A program made the position numbers and the translations under genes. DNA of 64,000 nt from Rhabditoides inermis (taxonomy: Eukaryota > Nematoda > Chromadorea > Rhabditida > Rhabditidae). The stretch spans positions 886,001 through 950,000 of the forward strand of contig CAWZYM010000293.1 in assembly GCA_963966185.1 (NCBI GenBank). The letters are read 5' to 3'. Below, one piece after another: positions 10,613 through 43,579 of this stretch (position 1 is the stretch's first letter; each line of letters starts with the position of its first letter). The notes below the pieces were generated by a model, which made no database searches, was not told the origin of the DNA, and saw nothing but the letters and a program-made list of their open reading frames with translations.

Positions 10613-11344
10613 GTGTGTCGCAGGTCTCTCCGTACATTCCCGGCATACAGGTGCATGTGCCAGTGACATGGTGACACACTGTCACATTCCTCCCCTCGCA
10701 ATCGCACGCCGAACCACACTCCATTCCGAACCAGCCGGGGTGACAGGCTGAGAAGGAGAGGGGGTGAGACTAGAGTGGTGGACACACGGGAAGTGGGACT
10801 GTGTATGTTACACTCGTGAATGACACAGTGATCGAATATCATCTTCGAAGTCGCTAATATGGTGGGGCACACTGGTGTATGGAGAATTTCAAGACACATG
10901 TGAATAGGGTGAGCTACTGGATCAAAATATGATGATGAACGGAATGCGGAGAGTTATTAATCACAGTGGCACACTTCGCTCCTACATAGCGCATATGAAA
11001 CGTACTCTGATCGCAGTGTTCCCTTGTGTATCCAGCAGGGCATCTCTTCGTGCATTCACCACTAGAAGGGTTACATCGAACTCCGGGAGGGCAGGAACAC
11101 TTCTGGAAAGGGTCATTGAGTATACGTATACGATACGTTTCAACTTACATGTAAGTATCAAATATTCTGTGCAACGATAATAGTTCTTTCTCACCATAAA
11201 GAAAAATAATAAAAACAAACTACACACCATACTTTTGCACAACTGGGTCCATAGAAACCGGGCGGGCAGTGACGCTTACAGGTGGGGCCATAGAAGCCAG
11301 CAGAACAGAGACACTTGCCAGTCTGGAAGAGAGGGTGGAGAGAA

Positions 11345-11386
<42 letters not shown>

Positions 11387-11545
11387 AGAGTTTTTCATTG
11401 ATCTGTGCTATTTGGAACATGCGAACCATTGGTAACACCATTGCCGTCCGTTGAAATAGAAAATGCGAAACAAAGTATACTGTCAGTACACGCTCCCGTC
11501 ACAGGGTCACACTTATCCGAAGGCCCGAAGCACACACACACAGAG
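10613..11545 (-). pseudogene. inverted duplicate of MEGF6-like exons
   Basis: Minus-strand copies of exons from the large EGF gene on the plus strand. Segment 10613-10747 corresponds to exon 26563-26697 (same 135-base length, four differences noticed by eye). Segment 11006-11102 corresponds to 26214-26310 (97 bases) and 11233-11322 to 26029-26118 (90 bases). About 11480-11545 is a fragment of 25345-25450. Intron sequence beside the exons is also alike, so this was a DNA-level duplication, not retroposition. Exons corresponding to 25657-25956 are missing. All cysteines and frames in the three complete exons remain intact (CDQ, CHPGWFGMECG, CTCMPGMYGETCD), but there is no start, signal peptide or stop exon. 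It is probably a gene fragment. Confidence 0.85.
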
Positions 11546-12004
11546 TTGCAGAGAGAGGGTTGAGAGCTTACAAAACGATGCTCCGGGCTCGTCAGCTCCA
11601 GATTTGAGAGTTTTGTAATATTAAAGCAAGACGACATGACTGCGAGCACAGGAAAGCGAGAGAGAAGGGCATCGAATGACGACTCGGAGGACAAAGACAG
11701 GGAGGATGGAGATGAGCTCGACTTGCGGAACAACTGAGAACCCGCCTGCTTGTGTGTCCGCCCGTAGTTGAATCACAATTAGGATACTCCGGAACCGGTC
11801 ATCATTTGCCGAATTTTTTCGATCGTCATTGAAATGCCGAAGCCGAACCACAACCAAACTCTAGTTGTGATTGCTTGACCTCTCTCGCGGCAGGAGAAAT
11901 GTACGCCAAAGGTGTGTAAAAATAGATTCTCGTGCAAATGCGGTACAACATCACATTTGCGCATTTTATCACATGCGTTCACTTCTCACAGCTAAAAACA
12001 CATT

Positions 12005-13436
12005 CTAGTGTTGTGTTATTGATATGTGGACAGCGGCAGCAGTCTTATCCGGTCGGCGGGCAATATAGACAGTGATCCATCGGAGAACCACCTTCCGATA
12101 CGGCTTGTTGACAAACAGCAAAGCGAGGACAGACGTCGACGAATACATGGAAAATAGTGGAAACACCCACCCGCAATGACCTAAAATAGAACTTGTGCAG
12201 AGCTGACAATTCGTGATTTACAGCTGGCATAATTTAGTTTCGAAACGATGGAATAAAGTATGAAAGCAGCAGGAACAACGATGAGAATGAGAGGCACAAG
12301 CGTCTGTGAACGAATGAATAATGAAAAATAAACCAAAAAACTACTTGTAGGATAACATCGTGAATCGAAGCTTTTAGAGATGCGAATGTTGCTGGCGCCA
12401 TATTTTGTTGGAAAGAAAATAAGAACTTAAATGAAAAATAAAGCAAAACTATAGCATGGATACTCGATGAACCGATGAAAAAATGAATTGATGGAATAAT
12501 AAGTCCTGTAATCAAATTAGTGATCATATAAAAACACACAATGATCAGCGAAGCCACTACAACAATGATAGACGAGTCGTCAGTCTCGAAATCTAACAAC
12601 TGCCAATCGTAAGACAAGTATTGGTCGAATAGTGACAACATGTCAGAGTAGTCCTGAAAAGAGAGAATATATAAAGTATTACAAATTTGAATAACTGCGT
12701 TGAAAGTTACATACGGCGGATATTTGCTCTCTAGAAGGCGGCAGAACAGCGAATTGTTCACTAAGAAGTGCAAATAGAATCCCTCCCATTACTATGAGTG
12801 GATAGTTGAACATGTACATTTTATTTTGGTGGTTGCGGAGAAGTTGACATCTGTTTGTGGCTTCACAAACTGACTGAAAAGGGGTGAACATGTCGCGAAA
12901 AAAGATTTTTATTACGAAAAATCGGAAGTAGTAAATTTGTACGATGGTGACACCAACAAATGCCAGACAAAATATAACGGTCGCCTTAATATATTATAGT
13001 TCTATCATTATTATGTTTTCTTACTGTAAGAATGAATACATTTATGTGGACCGTCGTACCAATCCATCCCGATGGAAAACCGAGTGGGTACGGTAGAAAA
13101 ACGAGCGGTTGTATGCTCGTCACGAGAAAATCCAGAGCCAGAACAGCGAAATGAAACTATAATTTCAAAAAAACTGTTCTCAGTTACGTTTACCTGGTGC
13201 CACAACAGATGCAGCTTGAATGAATCCATTGCTTTTGGAGATTGAAATAGAAAAAAGTAGACCGCAAGAAGTGTAAACGGAATAGAAAAGAAAGCCGAAT
13301 AGTGCATATAGTTCTTGACAAACGGCTGATCACAGAAAGTCAAGTTCAATGTCATACTGTGATGCAAATATAGCTTTTTGAGAAATCGAAAGGTCTGCGA
13401 ACATGTGCCGCCAACAGGTGGAATTGAACTTGTCAT
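12005..13436 (-). CDS. SRH-family (Str superfamily) seven-helix chemoreceptor
   Basis: Seven minus-strand exons (13194-13436, 13025-13156, 12916-12984, 12715-12873, 12345-12653, 12222-12303, 12005-12180) total 1170 bases, 389 residues plus stop. The N-terminal block HYSAFFSIPFTLLAVYFFLF followed by QSPKAMDSFKLHLLWHQ is the SRH signature (a helix, then K/SP..M...K..LL..H). FAVLALDFLVTS and PYPLGFPSGWIG come next. Near the C terminus are LQTLVPLILIVVPAAFILY and a NKPYR box after the last helix, also typical. SRH proteins are odorant or pheromone receptors in ciliated sensory neurons of nematodes. Introns are about 40-60 bases. The protein is longer than the usual 320-340 residues because exon 12345-12653 is long; one more small intron may hide there (GT..TTGATTACAG). 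Confidence 0.8.
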
Positions 13437-15449
13437 ACATTTTACCTCAATTAGTGTTTAACAGATTTCTGTAATCACCTCCGTAGATGAGGTTGCAATG
13501 AAAAAGAAAAGAAAAGTAAAGTGCAGTCACTGAACAGATGAATCTCATGTCTTGTTTTTGAACCGGTCTGATTAACGAATAATATTTGTATACTTACAGA
13601 TCGAAAATAGTTTGGTCTTGTGCTACTCCATTTTTTCGTATCACTGTTGTTTTGCATGTCTTCTCTCTTTAAGTTTCGATTCGGTCAGATTTCTGCCACA
13701 CAGTTAGATTATTGCAGAAGAACACGCTGCTTGTCCGTTTCATTTTTACTTCGATCAAGCTTCTCAGACACACGTTTCCGCTTGTTCTGTGAATGTGCAG
13801 AAACAAAACAGAATCTCCAAAAACACAGTGGGTGTGAAATGGCCAGCATTTATTTGCCACAGCGCGTCTGTAGCTCGTTTTCGGTGTGTGTGTGTGTGTG
13901 TGTATGTGTGTGTGTGTGTCCCGACTGGACTTGTCCCTTCTTCCCTTCTTTTTCCTGACTCGAACAGTACAGAGCGCTTTCGTCAATACAGCATTTCTTC
14001 GAGTTCCTTCCCTTTCCGGACCCACTGTGTTTTCGGACAATCTGTGTGTAATTTGTAATTTGTGTAATCCAATCTGTGTGTAATCCAAACAATAATTTTG
14101 CGAACAAAAAACAAGTTCCCTCATCATTCCTCTTTTCCTCCCCATTCCTCCTCTAGCAAACGATATGAACCTATTTTATTCTTATCCAGATTTCCACATG
14201 TGGTCATCAGCATAACTGCATCATATTTGCATTTCAGACCTATATAACGTAAAATGGTATCTATGGGCGCATTGTATTACAGTATTTGAATCGTCGCTAG
14301 CATGTTTTATAGGTGAAACGTAATGTGAATTTTTTTACGGTAGTGCGTTACTTCTCACATTTGGCGACGTATAATACTTAATTATATAGAACTTGCATTC
14401 TCTCATGTGTACTTCCCGAATAAATATTTGATTTATTGTGTTTTTTTTCTACGAACTGAAAAACACTAGTTGTACAAACACTGTACAATCGTGTTTAAAA
14501 TACTGTCCATGAAAACTCGCATACGTTGTCGTAACTCTTGAATTGTATTGACATCATGTACTTCGAAGCGTTTGTGAAACCGTCGCAATGGCATCTATGG
14601 AAGAACAGTATCGCGTTACTTTTTTGAATTTGAAAATGAACAATAGTAGTGAATCTCCTTCCACTGACCGTTGCATGTGACACTATCGCTGCCGAACCCA
14701 TTATGTTATGAATCACCACCGTATGTCCAACAAACACGAACACTTTTGTAAATGTAATTTTTGAGTATTGTTTACGTTTCAACTTTTCCATAAATAGATT
14801 TTTTGTTCAACGGTAATTTTTGCTAAGTCAATAGAATCCGAGTGGGCAGTTATTTCCTGGAGAAATAGAGAACGAAAAAAGCGCGCGAGAAGAGGTTCAT
14901 GTGGTGAGACCACACCGGCCTACTTCACACTATTTCTGGTATTCTGTCAAAGTTACTGTTCTAGTTTCATTTGATCTAGAGTTTACAGTCCGGGAAGGTA
15001 CTGTGACTGCCAAAAAACGTACCACATTTTCCCCTCTTTTCCCCTGACTCCATCTCTAACTCTATACCTCTTTTGCATTGATCTAACTATCTAACACTAA
15101 CATTCATGAAACTGTTCTGTATCATTCATTCGTCAAGACAACATTTAGCGTGCCAGCTAGCGGCGGCTTCAGAAGAATGGTTCGAAATCGAAGTATGAGT
15201 CACACTACCCTGCCCACTACACATCGACTGACCAGCAACTCTACAACGTGACTCATCCAACCACGACATTTACATTTCTCTCAACAGTTTTTTGTCTGTG
15301 AAAATGGAATGGTTTCCGGGGAGGCTTTTCGAAGACAGTGATGCATCGAAATCTGGATGCGTATGAGGGATTGCTTCGATATAGTCACTCTCCCCATATT
15401 TCATATCTCATTCATTTCGGGTGCGCGAGTCAGAGTCGGATTTGATGGA

Positions 15450-15506
<57 letters not shown>

Positions 15507-15926
15507 GAGAGAGAAGGCCTCCCGAGATGCGAAGAGGGCTTTGTGGCGCGCCACAAAGACTCGGAGAGATGATTGCATTAGCTGGGAATCGTCAACTGTC
15601 ACTACTGCATAGCCTTATCATTGGTTCCTCTGGTGTACCGATAAGGATTCAATATTGGCACGCAACAATAGCGGATACATGCGCATGCATGAGAGATAGT
15701 CCCGCCCCCTCCCATCCCCTCTGATCAGACATGCTCTGCCAGCACTCGCTCGCCCCGCCCCCTCTGATCACATACACTGCGCGCGCGCGTGTGCGTCTAT
15801 GCATATACACTGACTTGCCAGTAACTCGCTGCTATTTTGTTTCGCCGTCGTCACCTCAACTTGCCCTTTCAGAGTAGCGCAGCGGGAGTGCTTCGATTGC
15901 CTTCCCTCACCCCACACTCTTCCAAG
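13437..15926. other. intergenic region between SRH and MEGF genes, no gene seen
   Basis: It contains a (GT)n tract at 13884-13919 and a short inverted repeat (AAAACACAGTGGG near 13822, complement near 14022). A (GA)n tract lies at 15452-15513, and GC-rich sequence with alternating CG at 15780-15790 precedes the MEGF start. Open frames of 60-160 codons here are low-complexity or have no splice context. The last few hundred bases are presumably the MEGF promoter; no TATA box was identified. Confidence 0.5.
15454..15515 (+). repeat. (GA)n microsatellite
   Basis: Nearly pure GA dinucleotide tract of about 60 bases, about 410 bases upstream of the MEGF start codon. Confidence 0.9.
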
Positions 15927-36187
<20,261 letters not shown>

Positions 36188-36478
36188 TTCCACGACACCC
36201 TTCTCTTTCCCTTTTCTGAATCTCACATCTCTCCTTATAGACATCGATTCTAGCCCTGTATTTGTTTCCGATCATCTTCTTGCGATTTGTTAGACCCGTG
36301 TGACAGACAGTGTGTTACTTACTTTACTTGCATTTCCTTTGCTTTTCTTGTGTTGTGACAATCCGTCGACAGTTTGTGAGTCGGCGGGGCTCAATTCCAT
36401 GTTGTGACTACTATATGCAAACAGTGTTTATGTATCGATTGTATTGTGCCCTAATCTATGCATAATGATTATAAACAT
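36188..36478. other. MEGF 3' region
   Basis: Probable 3' untranslated sequence between the MEGF stop and a convergent small gene. I see no clear AATAAA on the plus strand, only ATTATAAACA near 36469. Confidence 0.4.
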
Positions 36479-36860
36479 CTAAATAACACTCAATCTCATA
36501 TTCAGATAGATATCACGTTTATTCCGAAAACACGTTGCAGTCGTGGGGAAAAATATTCTGTGCGTTTTGACCAGTGCGTTTTGCTCGTGAATGAATTCTA
36601 AACGAAAAGTATATAAAGTTGGCCTATTCCAGTAAGACTGACCGGCATCGTTCAGCTCTTTCCATCTAGTCATTGCCTCCACTGGCCGTCTGAGCCACGT
36701 CAACGTTCTCTCAATGGCTATTCTTCTGCCTGAAATCAGACATGAGATACATATGAGATAAAACAAAGTGAAAGTTGCGTCACTTACTTGTTGTTGTGTA
36801 TAGACGTGCTCTGGCACTGCAGAGAATCCTGTTGACCGTATTCGTAAATGAAATAATGTA
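36479..36860 (-). CDS. small unresolved gene, possible mitochondrial-type N terminus
   Basis: A GT-AG pair on the minus strand joins an upstream exon (ending near 36790, reading TVNRILCSARARLYTTT) to a downstream exon from about 36731, reading SRRIAIERTLTWLRRPVEAM then TRWKELNDAGQSYWNRPTLY. The Arg/Ser/Thr-rich, acid-free start looks like a mitochondrial presequence. No ATG is visible in frame upstream, so a first exon is missing. The frame stays open to 36479, yet an AATAAA (36518-36523, minus strand) lies inside it, so the true 3' end is uncertain. The family is not recognised. Confidence 0.35.
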
Positions 36861-37441
36861 ATCTAATGTATGTAGTAGTGAAGTAATATAGGTAGACAGT
36901 GATAAGCTTCACACTCACAGAGGTTATGGAATGGGGGTGATCCGAGAGGAGGGGCGTGTCATTGTATCAGGTTACATATGATTGTCTGTTAGCTACCTCA
37001 CCTGTATAAACGCAGGTAGACGAGATTGCATACTTGGGTTCATCGAGAGTAGAGCAGGTGTGACCTCTGACCTCATCTATGTCTGTTCACTCTCGCTATC
37101 CAGTCAGTGTGGAGACGCAAGTATGTAGAATCGACGTGGGTGGTCTAAGATTTCCGTTGCTCTCGTTCTTGTTATGTGTACTGAGTGCGAACATACATAC
37201 GACTGCAGCAGCACTAGATACTAGATCTCTGACCTAACTGTGTTATTGCAATGATATGATACACTAATGATAGGACGAAACGTCAAGAGGTCAGAAATCG
37301 CGTTTGTTTATCTCAGAGGTCAAAAGTCGCTTCTCCTAGGCTGGTTTTCACTATCATGGAATTGATACCGAATGAAACTGTCCAACTTGTCTACTGAGAT
37401 TGCGGTGTGTGCTCTCTACTCCTAAACCGGTATTGTCTCCC

Positions 37442-37485
<44 letters not shown>

Positions 37486-38420
37486 AAGAGAGAGACAGAG
37501 AGAGAGTGTCACTGTGGTTGTGTGATGTAGTTGAGAAAGTGAAACGCTCGGGATGATGATGTGAGTGCTAGTCTTGTTACACCGCTCCGTCCACAAAATT
37601 AGCGTTTTGTTTTGAGGGCATGCCAACAAACAACGTGTGTTATGTCATGTAAGTGGATAGTTGATAGTGAGAACATTGCAACTCCAGACAGATGATTTGA
37701 TCAAGAAGAGTGCATACGATCATATACAAACGCATTGCAGAAAACAGCAAGTTGACAAATCAACCGGGGTGCGTCGCCTTTTGTTTCTCTCTCTCTATCT
37801 TCGTTTGCTTTTTAGAGTGACCTGTGGAATGGAATCACAGATGGGAAATGTAACAGCACATGCCAGCTCACTGTTCTACTATCTCTTTCTTCATTCAGAG
37901 CACATGTTCATGTAACAATGCCAGCCTATTATTACTAAATAGTGTTATATGATTCCATTTTATCAATACATTGATTATCTCAAAACAAGAGAGTGGTCTA
38001 GGAGAAGCAGGAAGCACTGTGCGTCACAATTGGCTGCATTTCCCCCATTCACTCGCTCTCTCTTTCTGCCAAGTGTGTTGTTGTGTTGGTGGTGTGCTAA
38101 TCAACCTATCAGAGAGTAGAGGAGAAGCACCACCCCCGCTCAACAGACAGGAACCACCACCTCCGCACTGTAAACTCACCCACCCTCTCATATAAAAGCC
38201 AGACTTACCCTCTACCCTACGGTAAACGACTGTCCCAGTGTTGTTCTCTGTTTCTTAGGCGAGCAGACAGCGATTCATTCATTCGCTACCTCACTTGTTG
38301 TGACTCTCCTAGTTGTGATTGAGTGAATGCGTGCTGTACCCTATACCACGCGATTTTGCGCCTCCTCGTACTAAAATAAGGCGTTTGACTGATTGATGTG
38401 CGGACACTCTGCACTGCACT
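36861..38420. other. intergenic, promoter region of the ARD-like gene
   Basis: No exon was recognised. It contains a (GA)n tract at 37443-37505 and two TATAAAAG boxes near its right end (38191 and 38428). Confidence 0.45.
38191..38198 (+). promoter_or_regulatory. TATA box, distal
   Basis: TATAAAAG preceded by CTCTCA, 344 bases upstream of the ARD-like start codon. It could serve as an alternative promoter. Confidence 0.4.
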
Positions 38421-38427
38421 CACTTCC

Positions 38428-38435
38428 TATAAAAG
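38428..38435 (+). promoter_or_regulatory. TATA box, proximal
   Basis: TATAAAAG in CTTCCTATAAAAGGGTG, 107 bases upstream of the ARD-like start codon and a normal distance for a core promoter. A TTGCAG just before the ATG could also be a trans-splice acceptor. Confidence 0.5.
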
Positions 38436-38534
38436 GGTGTTGTGGTCACCGTTCATGTTTTGCGTCGTGTTTTTTGCTCTGTTACAAGACGTAGTGTCTG
38501 CTCGTGCATGGTGTGAATGATGGTGTGTTGCAGA

Positions 38535-38672
38535 ATGGTGCAGATCTGGCAGATGGACGGCTTTCCTTATGGAGACCCGCGTCTGCCACACCACCTCTTC
38601 CCGCCCAAGCTGATCACTCCCGACGAGCTGCATAAGAGGACCGGCACACTGTACTGGAAGGTGGGGGGGCTT

Positions 38673-38763
<91 letters not shown>

Positions 38764-39460
38764 TTCCCTATCTATCTCTTACTGTATTCCTATTTCACAG
38801 CTTACAATTCCGAACAACTAGTAATCAGAAATCAGAGCTCATTTCTACCCGCTTACGTCATTTGATTGAAACCCCCATGTATTCGCTTTTTCTCGGACCA
38901 TGTCATTACACGTGGCATTTTTCGTGAGCGCTGCTCGCTGAATTAGCGTCTGTTCTCAGCGGTTCGGAAACTGGTCGAAATAACAGAGAAACAGTAAACA
39001 TGGCAATTCATGAATAGCATTGACCGCCTCGTCCTTTGCTCCTCGTTTCACGAATGCGGAAGTGGAGAGGGCATACTAACTAAGTGAGTGCTCACCTGCA
39101 AGGTAATGTATGCAGTGAGTATGCCTTATTAGTGGGCACGCGTGGGATTTTTGCAATACGCAAAGACTAATTACATGAAGTCAGAAGTTTTAGGAGAATC
39201 GTAAAATCACAATTTCAAATATCTATTAATCGCAGTTTCTACGACAGCCTTTCTGTACTGTATGAACTGTGACCACCTACCACCTGGCGCGATCACGATT
39301 AAGATTTGATATTAAAACAATACACTTTTGCAGCTGGACACCCTGGACCAGGTGTCGCTGTCGAAGCGCCTGACACTGATGAAGAAGGAACGACACTTCA
39401 AGAGGGAGGACATCTACACACTCGATGCAGAGACAACCACCAACTTCGACGAGAAGGTGC

Positions 39461-39508
<48 letters not shown>

Positions 39509-39557
39509 AGGAAAGGGAGAGAGGGAAAGGGAGAGAGGGAGGGAGAGATAGAGAGAG

Positions 39558-39591
<34 letters not shown>

Positions 39592-40521
39592 AGGAAAGGG
39601 AGAGAGGGAAAGGGAGAGAGGGAGGGAGAGATAGAGAGAGATAGAGAGAGAGAGGAGAGAGAGAGCGAGAGAGAGAGAGAGGGAGGGAGAGAGATTCCCC
39701 TTCTCTCAGATCTCCCAAATGTGGGCCTCGTCCTTCGCCCCCTCTGATCAGGCCCGGATGGTCATCGACGGACAGGCCTACTACGACGTGGAGGTGAGAG
39801 GGGAAATCGATAAATCCATAATCAATCAATATATCGATTCAGGACAACGACGGCTACTGGGTGCGGATCCTGGTCGAGACCGGCGATCTCATACTCATTC
39901 CCAAGGTTATATTTAAAATATATATACAGTGATTAAAGGATGTATCCGGGCAACATTTGTTTATGCCATAGTTTTTGCTTTAAAAGATGACTTTAATAAT
40001 GGCTAGAAACACCTACTAGATGAAAAGTTCTGAAAATTTGTTTGAAATGAATTATCGCCGAAAATACAGGTTTAGTCCATATCGGAGTTAGGCTATAACT
40101 AGCTGAAAAATGAAGTTTTCAAAAATCGGTCAACGCAGTTCCGGGGAACTCTCAAAAGCATTGCAATGACCCATTGAACACATTTTGATATCTTCTGAAA
40201 TAACAGAGATATTGCGACTTGAAAGACGTCCCAGGGACTTCGTGGCGGGACCAATTTTTATTGCCCGTAGTCATCCTTTAAAAGTATAATAATACGATTT
40301 TGAGTGTCAAACTCGCTGTACGAATCACTGTATCGGGATTATGAAAGATTTTTCGAAAGAAGTGATGGAAATCCCTTTATTTTGTTTGAACATGAAGATA
40401 CTGTGAAACGTATGCGAAACAAAACCGTTTTCAGGGCACCAACTTCAAGTTCACGACCACACCGCGCAACTTTGTCAAGATGCGCCGCTTCTTCAAGGCC
40501 GACGACGAGTCGGCCCAGTGA
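38535..40521 (+). CDS. acireductone dioxygenase-like protein, predicted inactive (metal ligands lost)
   Basis: Five exons (38535-38660, 39334-39456, 39710-39793, 39843-39905, 40435-40521) total 483 bases, 160 residues. [31 protein letters not shown] and [15 protein letters not shown] identify the acireductone dioxygenase (cupin) family of the methionine salvage pathway. ARD binds Fe or Ni through H-x-H-x(3)-E and a later His. In the usual EEHxHxDEEIR segment this protein reads [11 protein letters not shown], so both His and the Glu are replaced by Ser, Ala and Gln. The last His, in the usual GxxHRFT motif, is Phe in GTNFKFT. The protein stops soon after the cupin core. The fold is kept but catalysis is unlikely. 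The start was chosen at MVQIW, the family's usual start; an in-frame ATG lies 18 bases upstream. Inactive nematode ARD paralogues exist as far as I recall; not checked. Confidence 0.85.
39467..39694 (+). repeat. (GA)n-rich intron of the ARD-like gene
   Basis: Purine-only sequence with two near-identical 90-base blocks (GTAAGGAAAGGGAGAGAGGG occurs twice), filling intron 39457-39709. Confidence 0.85.
39937..40277. mobile_element. TTAA-flanked MITE, family AGGATGTATCCGG, copy 2
   Basis: Ends AGGATGTATCCGGGCAA and TTGCCCGTAGTCATCCT, flanked by TTAA at 39933-39936 and 40278-40281. It is 341 bases long, inside the last intron of the ARD-like gene. Same end family as 29267-29489. Confidence 0.8.
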
Positions 40522-40563
40522 CGTCATCTCCGCGTGACGTCATCCCGTAATCAAGTGACGTCA
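40519..40563 (+). promoter_or_regulatory. three TGACGTCA palindromes
   Basis: Perfect cAMP-response-element palindromes at 40519-40526, 40535-40542 and 40556-40563. Each is followed by TC. The first overlaps the stop codon of the ARD-like gene. They could bind CREB/ATF-type bZIP factors as DNA sites, or be a repeat within the 3' UTR. Confidence 0.5.
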
Positions 40564-40601
40564 TCGACCCCTTGTATAGCCCCCGTGTATGATACTAAAC
40601 T

Positions 40602-40607
40602 AATAAA
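40602..40607 (+). terminator. polyadenylation signal AATAAA
   Basis: AATAAA 81 bases past the stop codon of the ARD-like gene. Confidence 0.65.
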
Positions 40608-40624
40608 TCGGCGGAAAACTTTGG

Positions 40625-42735
40625 AGGCAAGGCGGAAGGAGTTTTCTTGAGCGGGAGGCATTTTCGCATGGCCATTCATCTCTGGACTCGGATTCTGTGA
40701 TGAATAGTACACACGTGATGGAGCGTTTTTTTCTCTCTCTTCCTCGTTTTCTTGTCATGATCGTGAAGCATGTCTCCCAGGGGAGATATCTGGGGGGGGG
40801 GGTTATGAAATCCCTGGTTTCATGGAGCAGAAGAGGGTTATTTCTGATGAGCAAGGGAGAGAGAGAACCCTATATCTATTCTCATTTCCATGTGATGAGA
40901 GAGGGAGCGGGTAGTGGGTGCAAATAATCTTCCAACCAGGCACCGACGAGCGCCCATCATTTTTTGTGTTCGATTCGTGAGTCGACGTTCCTCACCTTCC
41001 TCTCTCTCTCTCCCTCTTTCCCTCTCCCTCTCCTTCTCTCTCACACCCTCTCTCTCTCTCTCTCTCTCTCTATCTCACTATCTCTCTCCCCCCTCTCTCC
41101 CTCTCTCTCGATCCCCGTTTGCTACACCGCCTCTGGCTGCTCCGTGATAAATGTGAACCGGATGCGAGAGTGTGCAGGCGAGAGAGTAGATGAGAGAGCG
41201 TGTGATTGACGGAGAGTCAGAGTGGCGGTTCAAGCAGAGAGATCAGCTCGATCTTTTCTCCCACGTGTTTCGTCTCTTTGTTGTTTCTCATGCGTTTCTC
41301 TAGACTCCAACCACACATGTGCGGAGTTTTGTTTGAATATGAATAGCGAAATGAATCCTCGCGAGAAAGTATTAGTTATTAGTATTTTCCAAATATACTC
41401 ACTTTAACATGTATTTTACTCTTTTCTCACAAACTAGTTTTGTCGGCGTTTACTAAATTATATCGATGTATCTTGTACAGGATGTTTATGTATGTCTTAT
41501 GTTATTGTATCGGGAGGGAAACTGATTTGTGTTTGTCCACTGTTTGTTGTTATGAATGATTGTGCAAACTTTGTTTATGCCTGCTTTTAGAAGAAGCCAG
41601 TCAAAGGTTTCCGAGAAAAAATTAAACATGAAGCGTGGGTGAGCATAATAGTTAATTGTTTGCTCCCGTTATTATTGCTCTCCCGGGAACGTCTATGTTT
41701 CCCAATTATCAGAATGTTGTTTCACTTTGTCATTCCTATTCTCCTCTCTACTCTACTCGATGGTTTTTTATCTCTACAATGAGCTTATTACGATATTTAT
41801 ATTTTCATCTGGACAGTTGTCTGTCTGTTCTACTCTAGACGAATGTATGTTGCTGTACCGCGAACTAGGTTTCTTTCACTCTTTGAACTGGAGAAGCGTT
41901 GATCTCACCGCTCATCTTCCTTTTTTCAAATGCATATTACGTGCCCACCCGCGTGGTTGCTGGAACCGATGAAGATGATGAGAGGAAATTTGCACCCCGT
42001 GGGGTCTCTTCCAAGAATGTGAATCAATCTGTGCTCCCGGACTTTCTAATATTTTAACACGAGTCATATTAGTTTTTTACCACCTCTTCCTGGTTACATC
42101 ACGACCAATTTACATAAACATAAGTGTGTCGCTGGTTATTATGTAGCCGTCTACACTTTTCCGCGAAATACTGTGCCCTCTTGATGCATTATCTTCTCTT
42201 TAATATCTGTCATATTGTTAGAAACGATTGTTTCAAACATGAACGACTTTTCCACCTCGCAATTACAGCACCTCCATCCCTCGTTGTCACTTTTTCTCCC
42301 CAATCTCCCTCGCGTTCTTTTGTCGCGTTGATCGGTTTCCCCCTCTTCCTCATTCTTGCAAACTCGCGTGTGTGTCATGCCTACTCGCAGCCTAGTTTAG
42401 CCACTTAGCCACTGCAGGCGACCGAAATCGGCTTACCTAACAACCCAACTACATGACTCGTCGTGCAAAACTCGAAATGTCGAGACCGCTTGAGAACCTC
42501 TTCCGCTTTGAGTCGTTATAGAAAGAGGACAGACTCTTTTTTTGGTCAGAAAAAAAGACCCGCAGAAAAGGAATATCATTTCATTAAGTGACTTTTGATA
42601 CATATATAATTACCCCTGCAACATCTCTTTGAGATTCGCTTCCCGGTCTCATCCAGGGAACATTTTGCATACATGTTTTATTCATGGCATGTTTGTACTA
42701 CCCCTTTCTTTGTTCCATCTTTCTATGAATGTCAG
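40625..42735. other. intergenic, no gene seen
   Basis: It includes CT-rich tracts at 40997-41110. Open frames up to about 90 codons show no family signature or paired splice sites. Confidence 0.45.
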
Positions 42736-42741
42736 GCACAA

Positions 42742-43568
<827 letters not shown>

Positions 43569-43579
43569 TCCTGCTTTCA

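Noticed and set aside
10613..11545. A separate functional EGF gene on the minus strand
   Set aside because: Only internal exons and part of a fourth are present, with no start, signal peptide or end exon; best read as a duplicated fragment.
13669..14145. 158-codon minus-strand frame with His/Thr repeats
   Set aside because: Driven by a (GT)n microsatellite; no domain.
14495..14791. 98-codon minus-strand frame
   Set aside because: No family signature and no neighbouring exons; consistent with chance in AT-rich DNA.
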